DNA of 64,000 nt, taken from assembly GCF_021991835.1 (NCBI RefSeq), contig NZ_JAHDAU010000001.1, positions 1 through 64,000 on the forward strand, read 5' to 3'. Shown one piece after another: positions 54,750 to 64,000 of this stretch (position 1 is the first letter of the stretch; each line of letters starts with the position of its first letter). The position numbers and the translations under genes are program-made. The notes beneath the pieces are model-generated. The model made no database searches. It saw only the letters and a program-made list of their open reading frames with translations, and had not been told where the DNA came from. The stretch is from Polaribacter sargassicola (GTDB taxonomy: Bacteria; Bacteroidota; Bacteroidia; Flavobacteriales; Flavobacteriaceae).

Positions 54750-56156
54750 CTATTTTAATGTTGATGGACAAACCGCTGCCGTTCTTTCTATGTTTGTATT
54801 TCTAATAGCAGAATAACCACCTGCAACATCTATTACATTATGAAACCCTCTTGATTTTAAAATGGATGCTGCAATTACAGATCGGTAACCACCTGCACAA
54901 TGTATATAAAAATCTCCTTTTTTAGGAAACTCTGCAATATGATCGTTTAAAAAATCTAAAGGAGTACTTTTTGCCATAATAATATGTTCACTTGTAAATT
55001 CTCCTGGTTTTCTAACATCAAAAACTATTGCTTTTTCTTTAATTTTTTCTTCTAAAATATCTGCAGAAACAGATTCTAAGCTATCAACTTCTTTGCCTGC
55101 TTTTTGCCAAGATTCAAAACTACCATCTAAATATCCTAAAACGTTATCAAAGCCAACTCTAGATAAACGTGTAATGGTATCTTCTTCTCGTCCTTTTGGT
55201 GCAACCAATAAAATTGGTTGATTAATATCTTTAATTAAAGCACCAACCCAAGGCGCAAATCCACCATCTATACCAATAAAAATAGATTGTGGGATAAATC
55301 CTTTTACAAACTCCGTTTGATGACGAACATCTAAAACAATTGCATCTGTTTCATTTGCAATCATTTCAAAATCTTTTACAGATAATGGTTTTGCTGATGT
55401 TTTAATAATATCATCAATATTTTTATACCCTTCTTTATTCAATTTAACATTTAGAGGAAAATATGCTGGCGGAGGTAATAATCCATCCGTAACTTCTTTT
55501 ATAAATTCCTCTTTAGTCATATTTGCTCTTAAAGCATAATTGGTTTCTTTTTGATTACCAATTGTACCCACAGTTTCCTTACTTAAGTTTTTACCACAAG
55601 CAGAACCAGCACCATGTGCAGGATATACAATTACATCGTCTACTAAAGGCATTACTTTATTACGTAAACTATCAAACAAAAAACCTGCCAAGTCTTTTTC
55701 TGTAATATCTCCTTTTTGTGCTAAATCTGGTCTACCAACGTCTCCTAAAAACAAGGTATCACCACTAAAAATAGCATGGTCTTTACCGTTTTTATCCTTT
55801 AACAAAAAGCAAGAACTTTCCATTGTATGACCCGGAGTGTGTAAAACTGTAATGGTAATTTCACCCACTTTAAAAACTTGATTATCTTCTGCTATAATAG
55901 CATCAAAATTAGTTTTTGCTGTTGGTCCGTATACAATTTTAGCTCCAGTTTTTTCAGCTAAAGTTACGTGTCCGCTAACAAAATCTGCATGAAAATGAGT
56001 TTCGAAAATATATTTAATTTTAGCTTTATTTTTTTCTGCCTTGTTAATATAATCTTGTACTTCTCTTAATGGATCTATAATAGCTACTTCTCCGTTACTT
56101 TCTATGTAGTAAGCTCCTTGTGCTAAACATCCTGTATATATTTGTTCTATTATCAT
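54750..56156 (-). CDS. MBL-fold persulfide dioxygenase-like protein fused to two rhodanese domains
   Basis: A 468-residue cytoplasmic protein. Residues 1-230: metallo-beta-lactamase fold with THFHADFVSGH (His54, His56, Asp58, His63), HTPGHTMES and FSGDTLFLGDVGRPD, as in ETHE1/BlrB persulfide dioxygenases that use one iron to oxidise glutathione persulfide to sulfite. Residues about 260-350: a rhodanese lacking the active cysteine (VAPKGREED). Residues about 370-465: a rhodanese with Cys in HCAGGYRS. The fusion can hand persulfide to the dioxygenase and back. Between a SulP transporter gene (12 bases) and the rhodanese lipoprotein gene. Confidence 0.88.
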   Translation of the reverse strand: MIIEQIYTGCLAQGAYYIESNGEVAIIDPLREVQDYINKAEKNKAKIKYIFETHFHADFVSGHVTLAEKTGAKIVYGPTAKTNFDAIIAEDNQVFKVGEITITVLHTPGHTMESSCFLLKDKNGKDHAIFSGDTLFLGDVGRPDLAQKGDITEKDLAGFLFDSLRNKVMPLVDDVIVYPAHGAGSACGKNLSKETVGTIGNQKETNYALRANMTKEEFIKEVTDGLLPPPAYFPLNVKLNKEGYKNIDDIIKTSAKPLSVKDFEMIANETDAIVLDVRHQTEFVKGFIPQSIFIGIDGGFAPWVGALIKDINQPILLVAPKGREEDTITRLSRVGFDNVLGYLDGSFESWQKAGKEVDSLESVSADILEEKIKEKAIVFDVRKPGEFTSEHIIMAKSTPLDFLNDHIAEFPKKGDFYIHCAGGYRSVIAASILKSRGFHNVIDVAGGYSAIRNTNIERTAAVCPSTLK

Positions 56157-56168
56157 AATATTTAAATT

Positions 56169-57896
56169 TTATTTGTATGCTTGATGAATGTATTTAGCAT
56201 ATTTTTCTTGTTCTTTTCTATCTCCTGTTTTATAAAATTTAACTGCTTGATTAGATTTCATAAAAAAATGATTAATTCCTATAATATCTAAAATTCCACT
56301 TCTAAAAAAGTCATCTCTAACCGGGCCTTTAACTCCTGCAAAATAGAACAGAATTTCTTTTTTCTGATAGAATTTAATACGCTCTTTTAGCATTTCTACA
56401 CCTGTACTATCAACTCTATTAATACTTTCTGCATCTAAAACAATTAACTTTAATGTTTTTCCTTTTTCAATTACCATTTCATCTAGTTTATCTCTAAAAT
56501 AACTAGAGTTTGCATAAAAAATTTGTGCATCAAACCTAAAAACCAAAACATCATTTTCTATAATAACTTCTTCAAAACGGTTTTTATTTCTATAAAAATC
56601 TGAATCTGGTACCTTTCCTAACTCTGTTACATAAGGTCTAGATGTTCTATAAATTAACACTATTAAAGACAACCCAACACCTACAATAATACCAAACTCT
56701 ATACCTAGCAATAATGTAGCTATAAAAGTTGCCAACATTAACCAAAAATCTAAATGGTTTGCTTTCCATAAAAAGGCTGCTTCTTTAAAATTTACTAACT
56801 TAAAAACTGCTACAATAATAATTGCAGCTAATACTGTTTTTGGTAAATGATAAAATAAAGGTGTTAAAAACAATAAAGTTAAAACAACCATCAACACAGA
56901 AATTAAGGCAGACATACCTGTTTTAGCACCGCTTTCTTCATTAATTGCAGATCTAGAAAAACTTGATGTAGTTGGATAAGCCTTAAAAAGTGAGCCTACC
57001 ATATTACCAATTCCTAAGGCTATTAATTCTTGATTTGGCCTTATTCTATATTCATCTTGTTTTGCTTCTAAAGATTTACCTATAGAAATAGTTTCTAAAT
57101 AACCAACCATAACTAATGTAAATGCTATAGGCAAAAGCTCTTTTATTAAATCTAAATCAAATTCTGGAAAACTAAATACAGGTAATCCCGATGGGATATC
57201 TTTTACTATGGAAACGTCATTAAAAGATTTACCAAAATATTTCATAATCAAAATACCTAAAACAACTACAATTAAAGCGTTTGGTATTCTCTTATCAATC
57301 TTTCTAAAGATAACAATTACAATAACAGATATTAAACCTATTATAGTTGTATTATAATTAAAGCTAGAAAGTTGTAAACAAATATCTTCTACTACATATT
57401 GTAATTGATCACTTTGTACAAAATCGACACCAAATAAGTTTCTAAATTGATTAAAACCTATGATTAATGCTACTGCAGATGTAAAGCCGGTTATTACTGG
57501 TTTTGACAAAAAATTAACAATAAAACCTAAGCTAAAAACTCCCATAATAAATTGGATTACACCAACCATTAGTGCTAATAATATTGCTATGGAAATATAA
57601 CTGTCTGAACCCGATAAAGCTAATGTAGAAACACCTGTTGCTACTATTAGAGAATCCATAGCAACTGGTCCAACAGATACTTGTCTAGAAGAGCCAAAAA
57701 CAGCATACATAACTTGTGGCATTAAAGCACAATAAAGTCCGTAAATAGGTGGTAAACCTGCAATTAAGGCATAAGCAATACCTTGTGGAATTAAAATAAT
57801 ACCCACAGTTAAACCTGCAACTAAATCTCCTCTAAATAGAGACATATTGTAATTAGGTAACCATTCTAAAATTGGTATTATTTTTTTAATGTTCAT
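56169..57896 (-). CDS. SulP-family anion transporter with STAS domain
   Basis: A 575-residue inner-membrane protein. N-terminal SulP domain of about 14 helices (GDLVAGLTVGIILIPQGIAYALIAGLPPIYGLY, PTTSSFSRSAINEESGAKT), then a C-terminal STAS domain (about 440-550; VLVFRFDAQIFYANSSYFRDKLDEM, LDAESINRVDSTGVEML). Family members carry sulfate, bicarbonate or dicarboxylates. The neighbouring persulfide dioxygenase-rhodanese fusion suggests sulfate, sulfite or thiosulfate. Start overlaps nothing; ruvB ends 3 bases before its ATG. Confidence 0.9.
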   Translation of the reverse strand: MNIKKIIPILEWLPNYNMSLFRGDLVAGLTVGIILIPQGIAYALIAGLPPIYGLYCALMPQVMYAVFGSSRQVSVGPVAMDSLIVATGVSTLALSGSDSYISIAILLALMVGVIQFIMGVFSLGFIVNFLSKPVITGFTSAVALIIGFNQFRNLFGVDFVQSDQLQYVVEDICLQLSSFNYNTTIIGLISVIVIVIFRKIDKRIPNALIVVVLGILIMKYFGKSFNDVSIVKDIPSGLPVFSFPEFDLDLIKELLPIAFTLVMVGYLETISIGKSLEAKQDEYRIRPNQELIALGIGNMVGSLFKAYPTTSSFSRSAINEESGAKTGMSALISVLMVVLTLLFLTPLFYHLPKTVLAAIIIVAVFKLVNFKEAAFLWKANHLDFWLMLATFIATLLLGIEFGIIVGVGLSLIVLIYRTSRPYVTELGKVPDSDFYRNKNRFEEVIIENDVLVFRFDAQIFYANSSYFRDKLDEMVIEKGKTLKLIVLDAESINRVDSTGVEMLKERIKFYQKKEILFYFAGVKGPVRDDFFRSGILDIIGINHFFMKSNQAVKFYKTGDRKEQEKYAKYIHQAYK

Positions 57897-57899
57897 TCG

Positions 57900-58928
57900 C
57901 TAAAATAATTCTCCTTGATTACTTCCTTTTTCTCTTCCTAAATGTTTATAAGCCAAATCAGTTACCTCTCTTCCCCTTGGTGTTCTTAAAATAAAGCCTT
58001 GTTGAATTAAAAAAGGTTCATATACTTCTTCTATAGTTTCTGTATTTTCTGATACAGCAGTAGCTATTGTACTTAATCCTACAGGTCCTCCTTTAAATTT
58101 ATCTATAATGGTTAATAGAATTTTATTATCCATTTCATCTAAACCATGTGCATCTACATTTAATGCTTTTAAAGCATATTTTGCAATTTCTATAGTAATG
58201 TTACCATCTCCTTTAATTTGAGCGAAATCTCTAACTCGTCTTAGTAGTGCATTTGCTATTCTAGGTGTTCCCCTACTTCTTCCAGCAATTTCTATTGCAG
58301 CTTCCATAGAAATAGGAACATTTAATATGTGCGCACTTCTTTGTATAATTGTAGTTAACAATTCTGTTTTATAATACTGTAACCTACTACTAATACCAAA
58401 ACGAGCTCGCATAGGTGCAGTTAATAATCCTGATCTTGTTGTAGCACCAATTAAAGTAAATGGTTCTAAATTTATCTGAACTGTTCTAGCGTTTGGTCCA
58501 GATTCTATCATTATATCTATTTTATAATCTTCCATTGCAGAATACAAATACTCTTCTACAATAGGACTTAATCTATGAATTTCATCAATAAATAATACAT
58601 CTCGTTCATCTAAATTTGTTAGTAAACCAGCTAAATCACCAGGTTTATCTAAAACTGGCCCAGATGTAATTTTAATACCAACTTGTAATTCATTAGCCAA
58701 TATATTAGCTAGTGTTGTTTTACCTAAACCTGGAGGCCCATGAAATAAAGTATGATCTAAGGCTTCTCCTCTTTGATTTGCAGCTTCAACAAAAACTTTT
58801 AAATTATCAATTGCTTGATCTTGTCCAGTAAAATCATCAAAAGAAAGAGGTCTTAATACTTTTTCAACATCTAAATCTACTTTTGATAAGTTGCTATTAT
58901 TTGGGTTTAAGTTTTCGTTCATAATCAC
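57900..58928 (-). CDS. ruvB: Holliday junction branch migration helicase RuvB
   Basis: Hexameric AAA+ motor of RuvAB that moves Holliday junctions. The 342-residue protein has Walker [19 protein letters not shown], Walker [19 protein letters not shown], sensor and arginine finger region [13 protein letters not shown], and a winged-helix end [24 protein letters not shown]. Start may be 58928 (MIMN...) or two codons in (58922). RuvA and RuvC are not in the window. Its place directly after the cytochrome oxidase subunit I gene is common in Flavobacteriaceae. Confidence 0.96.
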   Translation of the reverse strand: MIMNENLNPNNSNLSKVDLDVEKVLRPLSFDDFTGQDQAIDNLKVFVEAANQRGEALDHTLFHGPPGLGKTTLANILANELQVGIKITSGPVLDKPGDLAGLLTNLDERDVLFIDEIHRLSPIVEEYLYSAMEDYKIDIMIESGPNARTVQINLEPFTLIGATTRSGLLTAPMRARFGISSRLQYYKTELLTTIIQRSAHILNVPISMEAAIEIAGRSRGTPRIANALLRRVRDFAQIKGDGNITIEIAKYALKALNVDAHGLDEMDNKILLTIIDKFKGGPVGLSTIATAVSENTETIEEVYEPFLIQQGFILRTPRGREVTDLAYKHLGREKGSNQGELF

Positions 58929-58975
58929 AAATATAAAATATTTTACTATAGACTTTTGTAAGATTTGTTACATAA

Positions 58976-59004
58976 CAAAAAACCTTTCCGATTAGGAAAG
59001 GTTT
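58976..59004 (-). terminator. Terminator between coxA and ruvB
   Basis: AAACCTTTCC (58980-58989) pairs with GGAAAGGTTT (58995-59004); on the minus strand a T-run follows. Confidence 0.88.
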
Positions 59005-59026
59005 ATAATTTGTTTTATAATTTTAT

Positions 59027-60808
59027 TTAAGAAGGCTCTTCTCCATCTAATAAAGGTGTAGTCTGTAAGACAAAATCTTGACCGTGTAAATAATCACTAT
59101 CATCGTCTTTAGGATCTACTCTTTTACTATAATCATAAGGCCATCTGTAAACTTCAGGTATTTTACCTGGCCAGTTTCCATGTATATGTTCAATTGGTGT
59201 TGTCCACTCTAATGTATTAGAATTCCAAGGATTTTGTGTAGCTTTTTTACCTCTATAAATCGAGATAAAGAAATTTGCCAAGAATATAATTTGAGCTAAA
59301 CCTCCTACTATTGCAAATAAAGTAATAACAACGTTAATATCTGAAATATCATCAAACATTGGGAAATTAGTATTTGTATAATATCTTCTTGGTAAACCAG
59401 CTAATCCTATAAAGTGCATTGGCCAAAAAACACCATAAGCACAAATTATACTTAACCAAAAATGCCAATATCCCATAGTCTTGTTCATCATTCTTCCATA
59501 CATTTTAGGAAACCAATGATAAACACCTGCATACATACCAAATATAGCAGATACACCCATTACTAAGTGAAAGTGTGCAACTACAAAATAAGTATCATGA
59601 ATATTAATATCTAATGCAGAATCTCCTAATACTAATCCTGTTAATCCTCCTGTTACAAAAGTAGAAACCAATCCAATTGAGAATAACATTGCAGGATTTA
59701 ACTGTAAATTACCTTTCCATAAAGTAGTTATATAGTTAAAAGCTTTAACCGCTGATGGTATTGCTATTAATAAAGTTGTAAAAGTAAATACAGATCCTAA
59801 GAAAGGGTTCATTCCTGATACAAACATATGGTGTCCCCAAACAATCGTAGATAAAAATGCAATTGCCATAATAGAACCAATCATTGCTCTATATCCAAAA
59901 ATTGGTTTTCTTGCATTTGTCGATATAATTTCTGATGTTATACCTAGGGCAGGTAGTAAAACAATATATACCTCTGGGTGACCTAAGAACCAGAATAAAT
60001 GTTCAAATAATACTGGAGATCCTCCTTGATAATGTAAAACTTCTCCTGAAATAAAGATATCTGATAAATAGAATGATGTACCAAAACTTCTATCAAAAAT
60101 TAATAACAACGCAGCTGATAATAAAACTGGGAAAGATACTACACCAATAATAGCTGTTATAAACAAAGCCCACATTGTTAATGGCAACCTTGTCATGCTC
60201 ATACCCTTTGTTCTTAAATTTAATATAGTAACAATATAATTTAAAGAACCTATTAAAGATGATGCAATAAATATAGCCATAGAAACTAACCATAATGTCA
60301 TACCTAAACCAGAACCTGGTATTGCTTGTGGTAAGGCACTAAGTGGAGGATAAATAGTCCATCCTGCTGCTGCTGGTCCTGCTTCTACAAATAAAGATAT
60401 AACCATGATTACACTTGATATAAAAAACAACCAGTAAGAAACCATGTTTAAGAAACCAGATGCCATATCTCTAGCTCCAATTTGAAGTGGAATTAATAAA
60501 TTAGAAAAAGTACCACTTAAACCTGCTGTTAAAACGAAAAACACCATTATAGTACCATGTATTGTAACTAATGCTAAATACATATCAGGATTCATAACCC
60601 CGTCTGTTTGGTGATCTCCTAAAAAAGCCTCAATAATAGAAAATGATTTTTCTGGCCATGCTATTTGTATACGAAATAACATAGACATAAATACACCAAT
60701 AATTCCCATAAAAATACCAGTTACTAAAAACTGTTTAGAAATCATTTTATGATCATGAGTAAAAATATACTTTGTTACAAAAGTTTCTTTATGATGATGT
60801 TCTGACAT
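59027..60808 (-). CDS. ctaD: Cytochrome c oxidase subunit I
   Basis: The 593-residue catalytic subunit of the aa3-type oxidase that reduces oxygen to water. Twelve helices are predicted; the copper B and cross-link segment FWFLGHPEVYIVLLPALG (His-Tyr), WGHHMFVSG (two CuB His), and HDTYFVVAHFHLVMG (haem a and a3 His) are intact. The first haem ligand lies in MYLALVTIHGTIMVFF. Directly downstream of coxB and part of the Act-Cox operon. Subunit III is not in the window. Confidence 0.96.
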   Translation of the reverse strand: MSEHHHKETFVTKYIFTHDHKMISKQFLVTGIFMGIIGVFMSMLFRIQIAWPEKSFSIIEAFLGDHQTDGVMNPDMYLALVTIHGTIMVFFVLTAGLSGTFSNLLIPLQIGARDMASGFLNMVSYWLFFISSVIMVISLFVEAGPAAAGWTIYPPLSALPQAIPGSGLGMTLWLVSMAIFIASSLIGSLNYIVTILNLRTKGMSMTRLPLTMWALFITAIIGVVSFPVLLSAALLLIFDRSFGTSFYLSDIFISGEVLHYQGGSPVLFEHLFWFLGHPEVYIVLLPALGITSEIISTNARKPIFGYRAMIGSIMAIAFLSTIVWGHHMFVSGMNPFLGSVFTFTTLLIAIPSAVKAFNYITTLWKGNLQLNPAMLFSIGLVSTFVTGGLTGLVLGDSALDINIHDTYFVVAHFHLVMGVSAIFGMYAGVYHWFPKMYGRMMNKTMGYWHFWLSIICAYGVFWPMHFIGLAGLPRRYYTNTNFPMFDDISDINVVITLFAIVGGLAQIIFLANFFISIYRGKKATQNPWNSNTLEWTTPIEHIHGNWPGKIPEVYRWPYDYSKRVDPKDDDSDYLHGQDFVLQTTPLLDGEEPS

Positions 60809-60844
60809 AATTTTACTTATTTGTAGAATCTAAATTAAAAATTA

Positions 60845-61852
60845 TTACTTAATAACTGATGATAATGTTGGTTGCTCTGCAATCCATTTGTCGTAAACTT
60901 CTGGTTCTACAACAGTAATTTTCATTTGCATGTTGTAATGAGATGCACCACAAATTTTATTACACAATAATAAATAGTCAAAAACATAAGGATCTTCTCC
61001 TTTTTCTTGTCTAATCTTATTAATTCCTTTAGTTTTTTCGATTACTTCTGGCTGAGCTCTCATTTCTTCTGTAGTGTACTTCGGAGTAAATCCAAATTGC
61101 GTAATCATACCAGGAACACAGTTCATCTGAGCTCTAAAGTGAGGCATATAAGCAGAGTGTAAAACATCTTGAGATCTAAACTTAAAATGTACTTTTCTTC
61201 CTTTTGGCAAATATAATTCAGTAACTTGTTTATCGTCTAAAGAGTTTTCATCAGACATGTCTACACCTAATGTATTAATCCCTTTTATAAAATTAACATT
61301 ACCAAGACCTAATGTATTATCTTCTCCTGCGTAACGAGCATCCCATCTAAATTGTTGTGCATACACTTCTATTGTTATAGGATCTTCTGAATCTGATAAA
61401 TCCATAACATTATTCCATTGCCATAATCCGTAACCAATTAATAATACAAGAACAACTGCAGGTGTAATAGTCCAAATAGCCTCTAATTTGTGGCTATCAG
61501 CATAAAACTTAGCTTTTCTTTCTTTGTTTCCTTTGTACTTAAATGTAAAAAAGAAAATTAAAAATTGCATTAAAAACTGAACAATACCAATTAACCAAAA
61601 AGTAATATTAAAAAGATTGTCATCATGCTCACCTTCATAAGATGCAGATTCTGGTAGCATAATTACATTCAAAAATATTAAACAATAAATCATCATAGCA
61701 TATAAAAACACCATAAAGTATATAGCATTTTTACCTTGATTTTTGTTGTCTTCATCAGTAGCAATTACACTTCTAAAGTTTAAAATTCTGGTAATTTGCC
61801 AAAAACTTATACCGATTGCGACAGCAATAAAAATATAAAATAAAGCTAGCAT
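60845..61852 (-). CDS. coxB: Cytochrome c oxidase subunit II
   Basis: A 335-residue protein with helices near residues 1-20, 50-70 and 85-105 and a periplasmic CuA domain. CuA ligands are visible: His in DVLHSAYMPHFRA and CNKICGASHYNM (Cys297, Cys301, His305, Met308) near the C-terminus. It takes electrons from a cytochrome, here probably directly from alternative complex III. No fused cytochrome c domain. 36 bases before ctaD in the operon. Confidence 0.95.
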   Translation of the reverse strand: MLALFYIFIAVAIGISFWQITRILNFRSVIATDEDNKNQGKNAIYFMVFLYAMMIYCLIFLNVIMLPESASYEGEHDDNLFNITFWLIGIVQFLMQFLIFFFTFKYKGNKERKAKFYADSHKLEAIWTITPAVVLVLLIGYGLWQWNNVMDLSDSEDPITIEVYAQQFRWDARYAGEDNTLGLGNVNFIKGINTLGVDMSDENSLDDKQVTELYLPKGRKVHFKFRSQDVLHSAYMPHFRAQMNCVPGMITQFGFTPKYTTEEMRAQPEVIEKTKGINKIRQEKGEDPYVFDYLLLCNKICGASHYNMQMKITVVEPEVYDKWIAEQPTLSSVIK

Positions 61853-61891
61853 AGTTATCTTTTCTTAATTATTTTTAATTCAAATTATATA

Positions 61892-63310
61892 TTAATGATG
61901 ATCTCCTGAACCTTCTCCTCTGTGTTCAATATTATAGTAATGATAATGCTCACTTTCTTCTAAGAAAGGATTTCCAGAAGGTATAGCATTAGCTTTTGCA
62001 AAAGCACTAAAAGTTGCAAAAATAAATATTCCTAAAAAGAATAGTAAAGAACTAAATTCTGCAATACCAAATGACCATTGAGCTCCAACAGTTGCTGGCA
62101 TAATCATTACAAAAACGTCTATATAGTGTCCTGCTAATATAACAACACCTCCAATAATTACAAACCAAGGCATACTTTTAAAATCACTGTTTAATAATAA
62201 TAAAACAGGGAAAACAAAATTCATACCAACCATTGCTAAAAATGGCAATTTATATTCATTAAATCTTGCAACAAAATAAGTAGTTTCTTCAGGAATATCT
62301 GCATACCAAATTAACATGAATTGAGCAAACCATAAATATGTCCAAAATACAGAAAAACCAAACATAAACTTAGCTAAATCATGTATATGACTATCATTTA
62401 CAGCTGGTAATGCACCTTTAGAACGTAAGTAGATAGTTACTAATGCAATTACAGTTAAAGCACAAACTAAAAAAGTAGCTAAAACATACCATGCAAATAA
62501 TGTAGAGAACCAGTGAGGATCTAATCCCATTATCCAATCCCAAGCCATTAAAGTTTCAGTTATCATAAAAACAAAAATGAAACCTACAGAAACATTGTAA
62601 TTTAATTTGTATGTTTTGTAATTATCGTTAGCTGTATCTTCTTTAATTGAGTTTTTACGGATAAACCATCTGTAAGCATTCCATAAAAGTAAATAGATAA
62701 CACTTCTAATAGCCCATCCAGGAACATTCATCCACCAAGATTTACCATCTACAATGGCATCATAATTAGGGCTTGTTTTATCAAAAACACCTTCTGCCAT
62801 CCAAGGAAACATATGATTATAGTGTAAAACAGCAGTAATTACAATAACTATCATAATAATAGCCGTTGGAACTAAATTGGCTGTAATAGCTTCCATAACT
62901 CTAAAAAGAACGATAGACCAACCAGCTTGTGCAACTCTTTGAGCTGCATAAAAAGCTAATACAACTACTGATATTCCTAAAAAGAAAATTAATGATACAT
63001 AAAAAGCTGACCAAGGTTTATTTTGTAATTGATGAAAAACATGTTCATCATGTGATGCATCATCATGATGTTCATTTGCTGTACCATGAGCATTTGAATG
63101 TTCTTCTACTACATCATTATGATGTACTTCTGATGAAACTTTATCATGAGAACCTCCATGCTCATCTCCATGAGATGCTTGAAGAGCTATAATCTCTTTA
63201 GCTTCTTCTATGCTAGAAGGAGCGTTTAAGAAACTTAGTGTTATTCCTATAGCACCTATTATAATTAATGCAATTGAGAATATTTTTAATTTACCTGAAA
63301 ATTGATACAT
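61892..63310 (-). CDS. actF: Alternative complex III subunit ActF
   Basis: A 472-residue membrane subunit (about ten helices) related to ActC/PsrC (NrfD) quinone-site proteins: TWLYLFVF-like segment (SVFWTYLWFAQFMLIWYADIPEETTYF), DWIMGLDPHWFSTLFAWY and LRSKGALPAVNDSHIHDLAKFMFGFS. The loop after the first helix (residues 47-93) contains twelve histidines, which is unusual. It would take part in quinol oxidation or the proton path. Part of actDEF-coxB-ctaD. Confidence 0.9.
   Translation of the reverse strand: MYQFSGKLKIFSIALIIIGAIGITLSFLNAPSSIEEAKEIIALQASHGDEHGGSHDKVSSEVHHNDVVEEHSNAHGTANEHHDDASHDEHVFHQLQNKPWSAFYVSLIFFLGISVVVLAFYAAQRVAQAGWSIVLFRVMEAITANLVPTAIIMIVIVITAVLHYNHMFPWMAEGVFDKTSPNYDAIVDGKSWWMNVPGWAIRSVIYLLLWNAYRWFIRKNSIKEDTANDNYKTYKLNYNVSVGFIFVFMITETLMAWDWIMGLDPHWFSTLFAWYVLATFLVCALTVIALVTIYLRSKGALPAVNDSHIHDLAKFMFGFSVFWTYLWFAQFMLIWYADIPEETTYFVARFNEYKLPFLAMVGMNFVFPVLLLLNSDFKSMPWFVIIGGVVILAGHYIDVFVMIMPATVGAQWSFGIAEFSSLLFFLGIFIFATFSAFAKANAIPSGNPFLEESEHYHYYNIEHRGEGSGDHH
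63032..63172 (-). repeat. Histidine-rich coding tract in actF
   Basis: Codons 47-93 of actF hold twelve histidines mixed with Asp, Glu, Ser and Gly; the DNA shows imperfect CATCAT/GATG repeats. It lies in the loop between helices 1 and 2. Confidence 0.8.
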
Positions 63311-63336
63311 ATCTTTCGTATTCTATCTTTTTCTAA

Positions 63337-63882
63337 TTATTTTGCTAAATCTGTACGTAACTTTTCTACATACTGTACTATCTGCCAACGTTCCTTGTAC
63401 GTTAATTGAGAAGCGTGTGACCCCATTAAGTTTTTACCATGCATTATAACGTGATAAATACTTCCGGCTGTAATTTCTCTGTCTTTATAATTTGGTATAC
63501 CAGAAAATTTTTCTCTTTGAGATAAAACTCCGTTACCATCACCACTTTTCCCATGGCAACTTATACAATAAATATCATACATTGCTTTACCATTAGCTAA
63601 ATTAGCTTCGGTAGCTTCTAAAGGATTAGTTCTTGTTTTAGACAATTCATAACCTTCATTTGTATCTGGGATATCATAAGATGGAAAACCACCTCTTGGA
63701 ATTGTACCAGCAACTGGTTTAATGTTTACTGGAGCATCATTTAATCCTTCTGCTCCATTTGGATCATATGCAACAGAAACATACATATCTGGCATATATT
63801 GTAATTGTGGCGTTCTTTTATTGTTACAAGAAACAATGCTTGTAAAAATAGCTAAAGCAATAATTAACTTAAAATTCTTCAT
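63337..63882 (-). CDS. actE: Alternative complex III cytochrome c subunit ActE, lipoprotein
   Basis: A 181-residue lipoprotein (signal ending SIVSC, Cys19) with one haem c site, CISCH (Cys106, Cys109, His110), and a C-terminal segment HVIMHGKNLMGSHASQL that holds the axial methionine. ActE is the monohaem cytochrome of the Act complex that passes electrons from quinol to the oxidase. 27 bases ahead of actF. Confidence 0.93.
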   Translation of the reverse strand: MKNFKLIIALAIFTSIVSCNNKRTPQLQYMPDMYVSVAYDPNGAEGLNDAPVNIKPVAGTIPRGGFPSYDIPDTNEGYELSKTRTNPLEATEANLANGKAMYDIYCISCHGKSGDGNGVLSQREKFSGIPNYKDREITAGSIYHVIMHGKNLMGSHASQLTYKERWQIVQYVEKLRTDLAK

Positions 63883-63892
63883 TATCTATATA

Positions 63893-64000
63893 TTAGTGCT
63901 TATCAACAACATTAATTTCAACAGCTCCTGTCTTTGCAAGTAACGCAGTAATATCTGCTTCGTTATTCTCTACAGGAATCTCCATTAAAAAAAGATCATC
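63893..64000 (-). CDS. actD: Alternative complex III subunit ActD, 3' end only
   Basis: Thirty-five codons before the stop are visible (DDLFLMEIPVENNEADITALL...VDKH), typical of the cytoplasmic C-terminus of the DUF3341/ActD protein, and located immediately upstream of actE as expected. The rest lies beyond the window. Confidence 0.8.
   Translation of the reverse strand, partial: DDLFLMEIPVENNEADITALLAKTGAVEINVVDKH

Noticed and set aside
62929-63192. Plus-strand histidine-rich reading frame
   Set aside because: It is the antisense image of the His-rich tract of actF (ATG/CAT repeats read as His on both strands).
1-64000. Transposons, prophage, CRISPR, tRNA or rRNA
   Set aside because: No transposase, integrase, phage structural gene, regularly spaced repeats, or tRNA/rRNA sequence was recognised on either strand.

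Overview
The window is a strongly AT-rich chromosomal segment that reads as a marine or host-associated member of the Flavobacteriaceae (Polaribacter/Tenacibaculum-like). The evidence is: promoters of the Bacteroidota type (TTG, about 20 bp, then TAnnTTTG), no Shine-Dalgarno sequences, many short lipoprotein signals (MKK...SC), a TonB receptor with a carboxypeptidase-regulatory-like N-terminus, an alternative complex III (Act) next to cytochrome oxidase, and bacterial group II GGGP synthase. I see no rRNA, tRNA, CRISPR array, insertion sequence or prophage. The gene content is that of a housekeeping chromosome with a few accessory islands.

Layout. Positions 1-7221 (minus) hold a peptidoglycan amino-sugar scavenging operon: a sodium:solute symporter, murQ, a NagX-like membrane acyltransferase, lipoprotein NagZ, lipoprotein NamZ and a long-form nagB cut by the window edge. 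A DeoR-family regulator diverges from it at 7807, and a perfect 12-bp inverted repeat lies between them. Positions 8638-11837 (minus) hold an M60-like metallopeptidase translationally coupled to an Abi-alpha (DUF4393) protein. Positions 11951-13666 encode a glycosyltransferase and a haem-binding-domain protein. Positions 13801-29645 (plus) carry metabolic and housekeeping genes: lpdA, an outer-membrane barrel, pabB, a serine hydrolase, tilS, a TlpA-like lipoprotein, ppc, comM, and a Tat-signal aminotransferase followed by an AEC-like permease. ahcY (minus) follows. Then comes a plus-strand run: phosphopantetheinyl transferase, CHMI-like tautomerase, GGGP synthase, pnuC and nadR-like kinase.

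Positions 34206-38092 hold a TlpA-like lipoprotein (minus), a structured intergenic element, and a TPP riboswitch in front of a TonB receptor, presumably for thiamine uptake. Positions 38257-43752 carry a lipoprotein, an MBOAT/SGNH acylation pair and an M13 metallopeptidase. Positions 43753-44655 look empty but contain a decayed DUF885 gene end and a candidate small RNA with its own promoter and terminator. Next come an NRAMP-fold transporter lacking the usual metal ligands with a class I phosphomannose isomerase, then (minus) a cluster of a very large TPR/MORN protein and two DUF3857 proteins, then a sulfide/persulfide module (SulP, MBL-rhodanese fusion, rhodanese lipoprotein) and ruvB. The right end is actD(partial)-actE-actF-coxB-coxA, the quinol-to-oxygen respiratory chain.

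No wholly new multi-gene system is certain. The best candidates for a second look are the small RNA locus at 44110-44243, the atypical NRAMP/PMI pair, the M60/Abi-alpha couple, the MORN/DUF3857 cluster and the inverted repeat controlling the peptidoglycan-sugar operon.
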